IMG/VR virus record: IMGVR_UViG_3300044712_000991
Coordinates: 124,001 to 188,000 of that record
Length of the DNA stretch: 64,000 nucleotides
Strand: one strand, 5' to 3'
From: a virus
The translations under genes and the position numbers were made by a program. This document shows positions 5,404-12,604 of this stretch, one piece after another. The notes beneath the pieces were generated by a model, which was not told where the DNA came from, did no database searches, and was given only the letters and a program-made list of their open reading frames with translations. Positions within the stretch are counted from its first letter, which is position 1. Each line of letters opens with the position of its first letter.

Positions 5404-8145
5404 TTAGCGTGGACGGGAGACCATCCACGGATGTTTTGCATTCGGTTGCCACAGGGCTTCAATAGTCCGCAGGAGACCCGCGATGTCCGTGGCCGAACTC
5501 TGCCCTGTAGCAAGACCAGCGGCGTACCCTGCTGCATAGCCGAGGTCGTAGTCTGATGTCGGCGGAGGCACAACGACCTCCGCTAGTACCACATCATCGA
5601 TGTGTATCACATCTCCGACCTGGACTGATGGTGCAAACCAGAACCGCAGGCGTGCATCCGCGTGAGAAGCAAGACCCGTGAAGTCCAACGTGAACGTCTG
5701 GGGGCTTGTGGTGAACGTGACCGTCTGATCCAATCCCAACCCCGAGTAGGGTGTGCCGTTCATATGCACCAGAACCTGCACCGTACGGCTCGTGTTGGCA
5801 TAACCGACGAAGGTCAGCCTGTAATCGGTGTCGAGTACGATGGCGAACTCCGCCTGATTGAGCTGGATGTTCGTACCAGATGAGCCACCAACGTCCATGA
5901 CGAACTCACCCCCCGTGACATCCCCCGTGACAGCCGCATCATCGGAGAAGAAAGACCACGCGGTCATACCATCGGAGAAATCTCCGTTGCGGAGAATGTT
6001 CGCGCTCGTATTCTGGTCGTTCACCGTAAGCACCGCGTTCGAGCTTGTGGTCGTACCCACGGAGTTCGTGACAGCGCACTTGATGGTCGCCCCGTTGTCC
6101 CCGATGACCGTGGTGAACGAGTACGTGCTAGCAGTCTCGCCACCCTGGAGAGTGTTGTTCTTGTACCACTGATACGTAACAGCCAGGGAACTCGTCACGC
6201 TCACCGAGAACGATGCTGTGGCACCTTTGACAACCGTGAGCGTCGTTGGAGATATGGTGACCACGGGTGGCTGCGGATTCGTATCCAACTCCAACATCGC
6301 ACCCACATTCGGCTGTGTTCCCGTACGGAGAAGCGTGATGGGGATGTTGGAGGTAATGCCCGTGGTGCTCCTGTCAAGCACGAGCACCGTGGCGGCCTGC
6401 ACATCGGTCACCGTGTACGCCACGGGGTCATTGCCAACCAGAATCTGGTCGCCAGTGGTTATTCCGTACCCATCATGGAACATCTGTGCGTCCTCGACCG
6501 CGATGCTCGTACCCGTACCCTGGGCGGTCGTGCGCGTCATGTACGTACCGGCCGCAATCGTATCCGCACCAGCCTTCGGTCCGAAGTCGTACTGCGTGTG
6601 GGAACCCGTAGGATACTGCGTGACACTCACGAACTGATCCCACGGCACTTCCACACTGTGTGTATCGAACCCCGCGTGGGTCTTCCAGTTGTCCACCGTG
6701 AAATACGTAGCGAGACCATTGGCGGGATCGCATATACGAGCGCCATCGGCGTTGGCGTACATGTTATAGTCAATGTTGGGATTCGAAGAACTGAACCCCG
6801 GACTATTGATGGACACCTCACCGTGATGATGGTTGGCCACAAAGTTATTAATGAACACGAACCCATCATCGGAAGCCCCACCATCACCGTAGTGGACAAG
6901 GGCTTGGAACCCATCCCGCGATTCCGTCCCGTTGTACGAACTGTTCCACCCCGTGTAGTCCCTGTTGTTACCGATGAAGGTGTTGTTGTACACCTTGTAC
7001 TGGCGGTAGTAAGGTGCTATGATGGGTCCGATGGCACCGAGATTGTCGTACACGATGTTGTTGCGAATAATGATACGCGCAGAGTACTCATCCCCACCGC
7101 ATGTCACGAAGCCCTTACCACCACTTCTGTTCTGTGCGACCATCACCACCCAGTCGCCATTTTCATCCTTCCACTGCGCCCACGTCTGACTACCTGTTTT
7201 ATACTGCCCATCACGATAGTCGAGCACGATACCACCATCATCCTGCCCAGGATCGCCGTAGCAGACGTTGTCCTCGATCACCACATCACCAGCACCCTTG
7301 AGATCGATGCAGTTCTCTGCGATGTCCACGAAGATGTTCTGCCGAACAATCGTTCCACAGTTTCGTACCGCAGGATGCAGGTCGTAGTCTGGCTCAAACT
7401 GGATACCGTCCTCATTCCACGTCGGTCCAAGAACGTTCTGTTCGATGAGCGTCCCTTGTATGAGAGTACTAGCCGGAGAACCAATATCCAAACAACTGCT
7501 ACCATTGTCATGGATATAGTTGTTCCGAATAATGCAGTTGCGGGGAGCCGCGCCACTTAGCCATATTCCCAACCACATCCCGTGTATCTCGTTGTTCTCA
7601 AACAACGCACCGTTACCCTCGAACATGATGCCCGTTTGCCGATAGTCCGACATGTAGTTCGTACGCCCGCCACCAGTCTGGTAAATCTTGCAGTTCTTGA
7701 TGGTGATGTTCTGCGAATCGTGGTTTCCGATGTGTACGTGGCCGATGCGGTTACTACCATCCTGCGCCTGAAACGCTGCATCTTGTGACCACGCGTAGGA
7801 TAGGGATAGTCCATCAATTACGATGTTCGACTTTGCTGGAGCGGTGTATCCATGATTGGACCCATCATTCAAAATAGGATACCACCCGATGGCGACCACC
7901 GCTGGCTCGCTCAGCCCTCGCCCAGCAATAATGGCCTCCTCGGAGAGGTACCGCTTGTACGTGATAGGCAGGGCGACCGTACCACTTCTCTCGGGGGAAA
8001 TGAGGTCTTCGTATGTCCCCCCATGGATGTACACCGTATCCCCCGGCTGAAGGGTGGTGTTTGCTTTGGATATAGTTAGCCACGGTTGTGCCGCAGTACC
8101 TGGGGCACTATCTGATCCAGTGGTGGTAATGTGATACTCTGCCAT
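5404..8145 (-). CDS. Tail spike: parallel beta-helix, Ig-like and CBM domains
   Basis: 913 aa. Residues about 1-480 have the pectate-lyase-like right-handed beta-helix pattern (DTVYIHGGTYEDL at the start, then many rungs such as NIVIDGLSLSY, NITIKNCKIYQTGG, CIIRNNYIHDNG). Residues about 620-715 are an Ig-like domain (VTISPTTLTVVKGATASFSV...YQWYKNNTL). Residues about 720-870 are a CBM4/9-like domain (LRNGDFSDGMTAWSFFSDD), followed by SDYDLGYAAGYAAGLATG. It likely binds or degrades host-surface polysaccharide. Preceded by GGAGG and by the putative late-promoter element at 8167-8178. Catalytic residues cannot be assigned. Confidence 0.8.
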   Translation of the reverse strand: MAEYHITTTGSDSAPGTAAQPWLTISKANTTLQPGDTVYIHGGTYEDLISPERSGTVALPITYKRYLSEEAIIAGRGLSEPAVVAIGWYPILNDGSNHGYTAPAKSNIVIDGLSLSYAWSQDAAFQAQDGSNRIGHVHIGNHDSQNITIKNCKIYQTGGGRTNYMSDYRQTGIMFEGNGALFENNEIHGMWLGIWLSGAAPRNCIIRNNYIHDNGSSCLDIGSPASTLIQGTLIEQNVLGPTWNEDGIQFEPDYDLHPAVRNCGTIVRQNIFVDIAENCIDLKGAGDVVIEDNVCYGDPGQDDGGIVLDYRDGQYKTGSQTWAQWKDENGDWVVMVAQNRSGGKGFVTCGGDEYSARIIIRNNIVYDNLGAIGPIIAPYYRQYKVYNNTFIGNNRDYTGWNSSYNGTESRDGFQALVHYGDGGASDDGFVFINNFVANHHHGEVSINSPGFSSSNPNIDYNMYANADGARICDPANGLATYFTVDNWKTHAGFDTHSVEVPWDQFVSVTQYPTGSHTQYDFGPKAGADTIAAGTYMTRTTAQGTGTSIAVEDAQMFHDGYGITTGDQILVGNDPVAYTVTDVQAATVLVLDRSTTGITSNIPITLLRTGTQPNVGAMLELDTNPQPPVVTISPTTLTVVKGATASFSVSVTSSLAVTYQWYKNNTLQGGETASTYSFTTVIGDNGATIKCAVTNSVGTTTSSNAVLTVNDQNTSANILRNGDFSDGMTAWSFFSDDAAVTGDVTGGEFVMDVGGSSGTNIQLNQAEFAIVLDTDYRLTFVGYANTSRTVQVLVHMNGTPYSGLGLDQTVTFTTSPQTFTLDFTGLASHADARLRFWFAPSVQVGDVIHIDDVVLAEVVVPPPTSDYDLGYAAGYAAGLATGQSSATDIAGLLRTIEALWQPNAKHPWMVSRPR

Positions 8146-8166
8146 ACGTCCTCCAGTATTCTATAG

Positions 8167-8178
8167 CCAAAACATAGG
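8167..8178 (-). promoter_or_regulatory. Candidate late-promoter element CCTATGTTTTGG
   Basis: The same 12-base pattern CCTATRTWTTGG occurs upstream of the genes at 8766 and 44268, and here it is followed by CTATAGAATAC and then GGAGG and the spike gene. It replaces the sigma70-type boxes used by the small-gene operons. Confidence 0.45.
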
Positions 8179-8214
8179 GAGAAAACATGTGAATTTGCAG
8201 GGGGTAGAGGAGTG

Positions 8215-8261
8215 TAAAAACAGTACCCGGGTCTCTAGCGAACGCCTAGCGACCCAGGTAC
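8215..8261 (-). terminator. Rho-independent terminator
   Basis: On the minus strand a long, slightly interrupted hairpin (arms GTACC.GGGTC.CTAG and CTAG.GACCC.GGTAC around GCGTTCG) is followed by TGTTTTT. It lies just after the Ig-like protein gene at 8290-8604 and before the late-type element of the spike gene. Confidence 0.8.
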
Positions 8262-8289
8262 GCACTGCGGTTGTACGGAGGTTGGTGGC

Positions 8290-8604
8290 TTACGCCTGTT
8301 CGGTTGGCTCTGCGGTCGCGATACTGAGCGAAACTGCTTGCCCGCCTACGATGTCCACTTCGAGCACACCCGTCAGAGGCACAATGCCCTCTCCGAGATC
8401 GGCGTCCGCCGTGACCACGACCTGCGCATGACCAAGGGGTCCTTTGGCAATGATGGTCGCTGAGAGCCCATCTGCCTCGGGCACGACTGTCAGAAGCGCA
8501 TCATCCCCTGCCCATACGGGTGCGCCATCGACGCGTGCGGGATTGCCCTTCTTGTCCACGGGCTGGATGCTTGCAACTACCTGCTGTGTGGCGGTGATAA
8601 CCAT
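8290..8604 (-). CDS. Small Ig-like/virion-surface protein
   Basis: 104 aa starting at MVITATQQVVASIQPVDKKG after AAAGGA. The pattern QPVD.KGNPARVDG.PVWAGDD...DGLSATI.AKGPLG.AQVVVTADADLGEG..PLTG.LEVDIVGGQAVS is a small phage family I recognise; it looks like a single Ig/BIG2-type beta-sandwich, probably a capsid or tail decoration. The same frame stays open upstream to an ATG at 8742 (MRRFLFILWYWFQG...), an alternative start that would add 46 residues with a short hydrophobic stretch. Confidence 0.7.
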   Translation of the reverse strand: MVITATQQVVASIQPVDKKGNPARVDGAPVWAGDDALLTVVPEADGLSATIIAKGPLGHAQVVVTADADLGEGIVPLTGVLEVDIVGGQAVSLSIATAEPTEQA

Positions 8605-8765
8605 GGTGTATCCTTTCAGATGTAGGTTGATGTGTGGGTAAAACACTATGAACTGCAACTGTACTGCCCGACGCTTCGAGCGCCGTTTGTGAAACGATAT
8701 TCCCTGAAACCAGTACCACAGTATGAACAAAAATCGTCTCATTTCGTTCCCCTCGATTGTGTGCG

Positions 8766-8954
8766 TTACCCACCTACCGTAATCCGGTGGAGGTCGAAGT
8801 TGAAGAACAACGTCAACAGCCATACCACAATAGCGATGATGGCGACAGCGTTCAAGATTTTCTTGATCTGCACGTCCATCGGAATGTAGTTGTTGACTAA
8901 CCACAAGACAACACCTACAACAACGAGAGTTAATAGTACGGTAATCAATGGCAT
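8766..8954 (-). CDS. Two-span membrane protein, Thivi_2564-like
   Basis: 62 aa: MPLITVLLTLVVVGVVLWLV, a short loop with NNYIPMDVQIKKILN, and a second span AVAIIAIVVWLLTLFF. This matches a small two-TM family widespread in bacteria and phages (Thivi_2564 type); a holin or pinholin role is plausible but unproven. AGGAGG precedes the ATG, and the candidate late element at 8977-8988 lies 23 bases upstream. Confidence 0.75.
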   Translation of the reverse strand: MPLITVLLTLVVVGVVLWLVNNYIPMDVQIKKILNAVAIIAIVVWLLTLFFNFDLHRITVGG

Positions 8955-8976
8955 TCAAGCCTCCTGTGTTCTATAC

Positions 8977-8988
8977 CCAATACATAGG
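8977..8988 (-). promoter_or_regulatory. Candidate late-promoter element CCTATGTATTGG
   Basis: Followed by GTATAGAACACAGGAGG, very similar to the sequence before the spike gene (CTATAGAATACTGGAGG). Directs transcription to the membrane protein at 8766-8954. Confidence 0.45.
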
Positions 8989-9037
8989 TTACAAGAGGTT
9001 GTTTTGTTAGACACGAGTAGGATGAAAAAGGATTGAG

Positions 9038-9217
9038 ATGAGGGATGAGAAAAAGACGGACACGGTATCCAAGTTTCTGACCCTCTGCGGGTACTCGGAT
9101 GTGCACCTTACGGAGAAAATCTCAGCCGTTATGGGTATCGGTCTCGGGGAGGAGACTGTCCCTCCGCACAGAAGGCGGTCAGGCCACCCAACGCTAGTAC
9201 ATCTCTATGGTCACTGA
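9038..9217 (+). CDS. Possible 59-aa protein on the opposite strand
   Basis: ATG preceded by AGGATTGAG; reads MRDEKKTDTVSKFLTLCGYS and continues with VHLTEKISAVMGIGLGEETV and a basic, His-rich end. It would be the only plus-strand gene in the window. No clear plus-strand promoter and no known family, so it may be chance. Confidence 0.25.
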   Translation: MRDEKKTDTVSKFLTLCGYSDVHLTEKISAVMGIGLGEETVPPHRRRSGHPTLVHLYGH

Positions 9218-9268
9218 GATCAGACTACACACGGGGCACCTCGTGTTCTGCACGTTGGTCGCACCCAC
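9194..9268 (-). CDS. Possible 24-aa CxxC peptide
   Basis: GTG start 6 bases after AGGA, 14 bases past the expected start of transcription from the promoter at 9288-9316. Peptide contains NTRCPVCSLISVTIEMY. Could be a leader peptide or micro-zinc protein; could equally be chance. Confidence 0.25.
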   Translation of the reverse strand: MGATNVQNTRCPVCSLISVTIEMY

Positions 9269-9287
9269 ACCGTGTCCTAAGGCCTAC

Positions 9288-9316
9288 AATATACAACATT
9301 CTTTTGTGAAAGTCAA
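9288..9316 (-). promoter_or_regulatory. Sigma70-type promoter
   Basis: TTGACT, 17 bp, TATATT, with GTTG before the -10 box as in the rest of the family. Points into the 330-base leader before the membrane-protein gene at 8766. Confidence 0.75.
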
Positions 9317-9323
9317 GTTCTAG

Positions 9324-9920
9324 CTACTGCCAGAGCACAGGTCTCACGGAAAAGTCCTGGAAGTCCGCGAAGATGTTCTTCCGCAGGAGAATCCGACCGA
9401 ACGCCTCGGTCTCCCACACCGCACCGTTCAGAGCGTGGTGCGGCCGGTACTCCGAGGGGAGCCCCAAACGCTCGTAAATCATTCCCGAACTCAGTACCCC
9501 TGGATAGAACTTCCCGTGTGTATGGAAGTAGTCCGTTTGAGCCACGGAGTGCAGATCGATCGTGTGGTAGGGGAACGGGAAGTCCTTCATGGACATCCCC
9601 ACCCGCTTTGTCTCCTCCTTGAGGAACGTCAGGTCGAACTCGGGGTTCTGTCCCGCGAGCACCACGGGCACCCCCAGGGACTTCACCCACGCGTAGAACT
9701 CGGTGAGCAACGTCGGGATGTCCTTCGGGAGCGCCGCGAGTTGCTCCCGAGTGTACCCGTTGACATCCAACGCCGAGTCCTCGATGTCCACCTCGGGCGA
9801 AGGGCGTGCCTCTCCGTAGAAGTACTGCTCAGCGTTGTGCCAGTTGATGGCTCCGATGCTGATGATACCGTTCGTCTGAGGGCGTACACCTGTGGTCTCC
9901 ACATCTACGACAATCATCAT
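9324..9920 (-). CDS. DnaQ-like 3'-5' exonuclease (DEDDh)
   Basis: 198 aa. Exo I motif VVDVETTG at residues 4-11, Exo II AGQNPEFDLTFLKEE near 89-103, and Exo III HHALNGAVWETEAFG near 161-175 with the catalytic His five residues before the Asp-equivalent region. Such RNase T/DnaQ exonucleases remove 3' nucleotides from DNA or RNA; in phages they serve replication, repair or host nucleic-acid breakdown. Last gene of the operon from the promoter at 11721. The Exo III acidic residue is Glu in my reading (AVWETEAF), which deserves a check by alignment. Confidence 0.8.
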   Translation of the reverse strand: MMIVVDVETTGVRPQTNGIISIGAINWHNAEQYFYGEARPSPEVDIEDSALDVNGYTREQLAALPKDIPTLLTEFYAWVKSLGVPVVLAGQNPEFDLTFLKEETKRVGMSMKDFPFPYHTIDLHSVAQTDYFHTHGKFYPGVLSSGMIYERLGLPSEYRPHHALNGAVWETEAFGRILLRKNIFADFQDFSVRPVLWQ

Positions 9921-9928
9921 CAGACCTT

Positions 9929-10153
9929 TCAGTTTGGTAGTGCAAACGGCTTGCTTCCAGCGGGTTCAGGATCGGGAGTGTATTCCTGTTGTATGAACTT
10001 CACCCGATGAGCGGAGATGGCGAGCCCGAACGAAATGCCATCACCTACCTGAAAGGGCGTTAGTAGGTACGCAACGGGTGTTATGGCGTATGTTTCCTTC
10101 TGCTCGTATGTTTCGGACGAGTTGTCCATGAATGTGAACTTAATCTTGAACAT
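9929..10153 (-). CDS. Unknown 74-aa beta-rich protein
   Basis: Start chosen at the ATG at 10153 because GGAGG lies 9 bases upstream; an in-frame ATG at 10162 is also possible. MFKIKFTFMDNSSETYEQKE and later HRVKFIQQEY suggest strands; the C-terminus is proline-rich (EYTPDPEPAGSKPF). Family not recognised. Confidence 0.6.
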   Translation of the reverse strand: MFKIKFTFMDNSSETYEQKETYAITPVAYLLTPFQVGDGISFGLAISAHRVKFIQQEYTPDPEPAGSKPFALPN

Positions 10154-10829
10154 CCCCATCATCCTCCGTTAGTTCTTGCTCTTCCACATCTCGTACACCT
10201 AGCACAGCCTTCTTCTTCGTCTGATACTTGTACGACCAGACTGCCGTGCCATCTCCGTGAGGGACGAACATCCCTATCCGCCGGAGAGCGGAGATGAGGA
10301 GCTTATTCTCCGCCGACAGGTTGTGCGCGGGGAACGCTATGGCTTGTTTGACCTTCCTGGGAAACGCGTGCCCCTCCGTGTACTCCAAGAGCCCCCACCG
10401 TTCGGGGAGTTCATCGGGCTTCAGGAGACCCGTGGGGGCGAGGAAGTACCGCAGGGAGCCCATGCCGAACTCGGGGTGGCGGCGGAAGTGCTTCTGCGCA
10501 TCAACGAGGAAGTCCGTACGACTCGCCTTGCACTCGATGAGGATACTCCCCCTAGAGCTCCACCCGATACCATCCGCTTCCTCCCTCTGGGAGGCCATCT
10601 CGGAGATCACAACAGCACACCGACGTTCCAACCATGCCCTACCGATCGTCACGAGCTTAGCGTGTACCGTTCGGTCGCTCTGTGCGCGTTCCGCTGCGCG
10701 AGCAGCTTCTAGCCGTGCGAAAACTTCGCGATCAAGAACGGCATCATCTGTCACGGAGGAGGGCGCTCCACAGACCGTGGGCACGGGAGGAACGTGCTCG
10801 ATGTGCTGCTGCTGTTTTCTCCTACTCAT
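10140..10829 (-). CDS. PD-(D/E)XK-type nuclease-like protein (MmcB-like)
   Basis: 229 aa from the ATG at 10829 (MSRRKQQQH), overlapping the upstream stop by 8 bases. The core EADGIGW...GSILIECKASRTDFLVD.QKHFR is the Asp...Glu-x-Lys signature of the restriction-endonuclease fold, close to MmcB-like DNA-repair proteins. A strand and helix before it (AWLERRCAVVISEMAS) fit the fold. Acts on DNA, possibly in repair or host DNA breakdown next to the exonuclease; substrate unknown. Confidence 0.65.
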   Translation of the reverse strand: MSRRKQQQHIEHVPPVPTVCGAPSSVTDDAVLDREVFARLEAARAAERAQSDRTVHAKLVTIGRAWLERRCAVVISEMASQREEADGIGWSSRGSILIECKASRTDFLVDAQKHFRRHPEFGMGSLRYFLAPTGLLKPDELPERWGLLEYTEGHAFPRKVKQAIAFPAHNLSAENKLLISALRRIGMFVPHGDGTAVWSYKYQTKKKAVLGVRDVEEQELTEDDGDVQD

Positions 10830-11058
10830 CGTCAGCGTGTTCCAGGATGAGGATAACGGTCGCCACATTCTGTGTGACCATCTGCGTGATACGCCACCCA
10901 CGACTTATCATGTTCTCCACCTCGACCCACGACATATGTGGTTTGAAGGTGCCCGAAGGATCGTACGCCTTGTTGTACTCCGCCATTGTGTGGTAGAAGT
11001 CGTCAGGGCCATTCGGACCGATTATGTGTGGAAACACAATCATCTGTCGGTATTGCAT
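10822..11058 (-). CDS. Unknown 78-aa protein
   Basis: Start at MQYRQMIVFPHIIG, 4 bases after the upstream stop and following GGGATGA. Contains a His/Asp-rich first half (PNGPDDFYHTMAEYNKAYD) and a strand-rich end (WRITQMVTQNVATVILILEH). Family not recognised. Confidence 0.6.
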   Translation of the reverse strand: MQYRQMIVFPHIIGPNGPDDFYHTMAEYNKAYDPSGTFKPHMSWVEVENMISRGWRITQMVTQNVATVILILEHADDE

Positions 11059-11062
11059 GCGG

Positions 11063-11368
11063 TCATCCCTTCTTCGGCTGTGCGGGAGCACCGCTCGCAA
11101 GCAGGGCTTCCTGGACGAAACTCACCTTGTCCAACGCCGGGGCGTGACGGTCGTACACAGCGACCATCTTGCGCATACCCTTCACGGCCTCTTCGAGTTC
11201 AGCGGCGGTCGCCTTGTGCGCATCTCCCACCGCCTGGGTCTCCTTGTCGATCAGTTCGCCGTACTTCCGCCGGATGGTCGCGACCTTGTCCTGGGCGTCC
11301 TTGTACGAGGCTTCGATACGCTTCTCGAACTCATCAATCTGCTGTTCGAGCATCTGCTTCATTGTCAT
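11063..11368 (-). CDS. Unknown 101-aa coiled-coil protein
   Basis: Begins MTMKQMLEQQIDEFEKRIEA at a TGATG junction with the previous gene. Nearly all helical with heptads (AQDKVATIRRKYGELIDKE), ending GAPAQPKKG. Likely a coiled-coil accessory protein. Confidence 0.65.
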   Translation of the reverse strand: MTMKQMLEQQIDEFEKRIEASYKDAQDKVATIRRKYGELIDKETQAVGDAHKATAAELEEAVKGMRKMVAVYDRHAPALDKVSFVQEALLASGAPAQPKKG

Positions 11369-11697
11369 CAGGGTGTTCCTTTCTTGATTATGTGTGCGAG
11401 TTTACGATTTGCCTTCTGCTCGGCACGGAGGTCGCGCTCGACCTTGTCCGCGAGTTCCGTGTGGAGCTCTTTGAGGATCAACTCTGCGTGGCGACGGATA
11501 CGGTCAGCGGCTACTCCTGCGTACGCATCCTTGAGAACGAGGCGCGGGACGAGCATCGCCTTCGTACACTTGAACATCGTATGACACTCCTCGCACCAAC
11601 AGTCTTCCCGGAAGCCCTCGGACTCCGTGGACAGACCGCTCACGCGGTACAGGGGCTCCCCGCATTTGGGGCACAACATCTCGCTATTGCTTGCCAT
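11368..11697 (-). CDS. Zinc-ribbon protein, first gene of operon
   Basis: 109 aa from the ATG at 11697 (MASNSEMLCPKCGEPLYRV). CPKC near residue 9 and CWCEEC near 36 form a zinc ribbon; the rest is helical and basic (ADRIRRHAELILKELHTELA). It follows a sigma70-type promoter with a palindromic operator-like site upstream, so it may be the autoregulated head of the nuclease operon, though DNA binding is only inferred from the zinc ribbon. Confidence 0.65.
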   Translation of the reverse strand: MASNSEMLCPKCGEPLYRVSGLSTESEGFREDCWCEECHTMFKCTKAMLVPRLVLKDAYAGVAADRIRRHAELILKELHTELADKVERDLRAEQKANRKLAHIIKKGTP

Positions 11698-11720
11698 GGG
11701 ATGTAGTCCTTTCGTGGTCA

Positions 11721-11749
11721 AAGATACGCAAATCAAAGAAGAAAAGCAA
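11721..11749 (-). promoter_or_regulatory. Sigma70-type promoter, variant boxes
   Basis: TTGCTT, 17 bp, TATCTT on the minus strand. Weaker boxes than the main family, consistent with control by an activator or repressor at the adjacent palindrome (11757-11785). Confidence 0.6.
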
Positions 11750-11756
11750 ATCGCGC

Positions 11757-11785
11757 TGAGTAAAATTACTCAACGCATTGAGTAA
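11757..11785. promoter_or_regulatory. Operator-like array of three TGAGTAA half-sites
   Basis: Two 7-base arms, TGAGTAA and TTACTCA, separated by AA, and a third TGAGTAA 6 bases further. The set begins 7 bases upstream of the -35 box of the promoter at 11721-11749, a normal place for a repressor or activator. Confidence 0.5.
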
Positions 11786-11811
11786 AACAAATCGGGGGCT
11801 TGCGCCCCCGA
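11784..11811 (-). terminator. Rho-independent terminator
   Basis: Minus strand hairpin TCGGGGGC-GCAA-GCCCCCGA followed by TTTGTTTT, directly after the gene at 11823-12422. Its T-run overlaps the third operator half-site. Confidence 0.8.
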
Positions 11812-11822
11812 AGAAATGATGA

Positions 11823-12422
11823 CTACTTCACGGCTTTCACGGACTCCACCGTGAACCGCCCGTGCTCGGGACGCCAGTCGCACAGACCGATCTCCCGCCC
11901 TGCGACCTCCACGAACTTCTTGATTGAGGCTTCATCCACGAGGTCGGGCATGAAGGTCACGGTGAACGTGAGCCCCCACCGTTTGAACTCGGGGCGGGTG
12001 CGCATCACGCTCGACTGCCCGATCTTGACAGCCACGCGGGACATGTTCATCCCTTCCGCGTACAGCTTCTTGATGTCCTTCGGACCATCGTAGTCCAGGA
12101 GGTTGTCCTCGTAGATGCCGAGGGCGGACTTCGCGGTCGGTCCCTGTTTTGACCGCTTGGCGGCGTTCACAATCATCGCCTTCAGGACATACCCCGGGAT
12201 GATGATTTGGTTCTTGGTGTTGAGGTACAGGCTAGCGAAGAACTCGATCCGCGCCATCTCCTCGTGGTCGTCATCCGTCTTCTGCTTCTTGCCCGAAACG
12301 GACTTGAGCTCCTTGGATGCCTTGGACAGCGGGTCTTTCAGCGCCACGCCGTTGTGCATGATGAGACTGTCCACACCTTCGATAACGAACTGCAATTTGC
12401 GAAGACCATTTTCGGTGGCCAT
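11823..12422 (-). CDS. Conserved phage protein of unknown function
   Basis: 199 aa from MATENGLRKLQFVIEG (AGGAG 9 bases upstream). I recognise the family pattern: LIMHNG...DPLSKASKELK.V..KKQKTDDDHEEMARIEF.ASLYL...I.IPGYVLKAMIVNAAK, then VGQSSVMRTRPEFKRWGLTFTVTF and GREIGLCDWRPEHGRFTV. It occurs in many phages, often near recombination or capsid genes, and its beta-rich C-terminal part loosely resembles RAMP-type folds. Single-gene operon with its own promoter and terminator, so it is probably made in quantity. Confidence 0.75.
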   Translation of the reverse strand: MATENGLRKLQFVIEGVDSLIMHNGVALKDPLSKASKELKSVSGKKQKTDDDHEEMARIEFFASLYLNTKNQIIIPGYVLKAMIVNAAKRSKQGPTAKSALGIYEDNLLDYDGPKDIKKLYAEGMNMSRVAVKIGQSSVMRTRPEFKRWGLTFTVTFMPDLVDEASIKKFVEVAGREIGLCDWRPEHGRFTVESVKAVK

Positions 12423-12553
12423 GATTTGTTTCTCCTGTATGTGCATGTTGAACTTTGTAGGCAGTCCAACGAGGCCTGTTGATGCTCTACTACTGACATC
12501 TACCTCTCCAATTCACACGCTACCTCACCTCAACCGCGCCTTAAGTGTACCAC
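12423..12553 (-). other. Untranslated leader of the 199-aa protein gene
   Basis: About 120 bases of mRNA leader between the promoter at 12554 and the start at 12422. I see no strong hairpin or small ORF with a good ribosome-binding site. Confidence 0.5.
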
Positions 12554-12582
12554 AAGATACAAAATGAATTCTCGATTGTCAA
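12554..12582 (-). promoter_or_regulatory. Sigma70-type promoter
   Basis: TTGACA, 17 bp, TATCTT on the minus strand. It has a consensus -35 box but lacks the GTTG before the -10 seen in the main family. Confidence 0.7.
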
Positions 12583-12604
12583 GTGCTATGCAGAAAAATC
12601 TTTG

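Larger units (their letters stand above)
8955..9287. other. 330-base leader/intergenic region
   Basis: Holds no long gene. It contains a late-type element (8977-8988), a possible 59-aa ORF on the plus strand, a possible 24-aa ORF on the minus strand, and would be the 5' leader of any transcript from the promoter at 9288-9316 toward the membrane protein at 8766. Confidence 0.5.

Noticed and set aside
6475-7560. Long plus-strand ORF of 361 codons opposite the tail-spike gene
   Set aside because: Antisense to a convincing beta-helix gene, no ribosome-binding site, no domain, His/Val/Thr-rich composition typical of a mirror frame.
10294-11706. Plus-strand ORF of 470 codons
   Set aside because: Runs opposite four overlapping minus-strand genes with clear motifs; composition (Arg, Ser, Cys rich) is that of an antisense frame.
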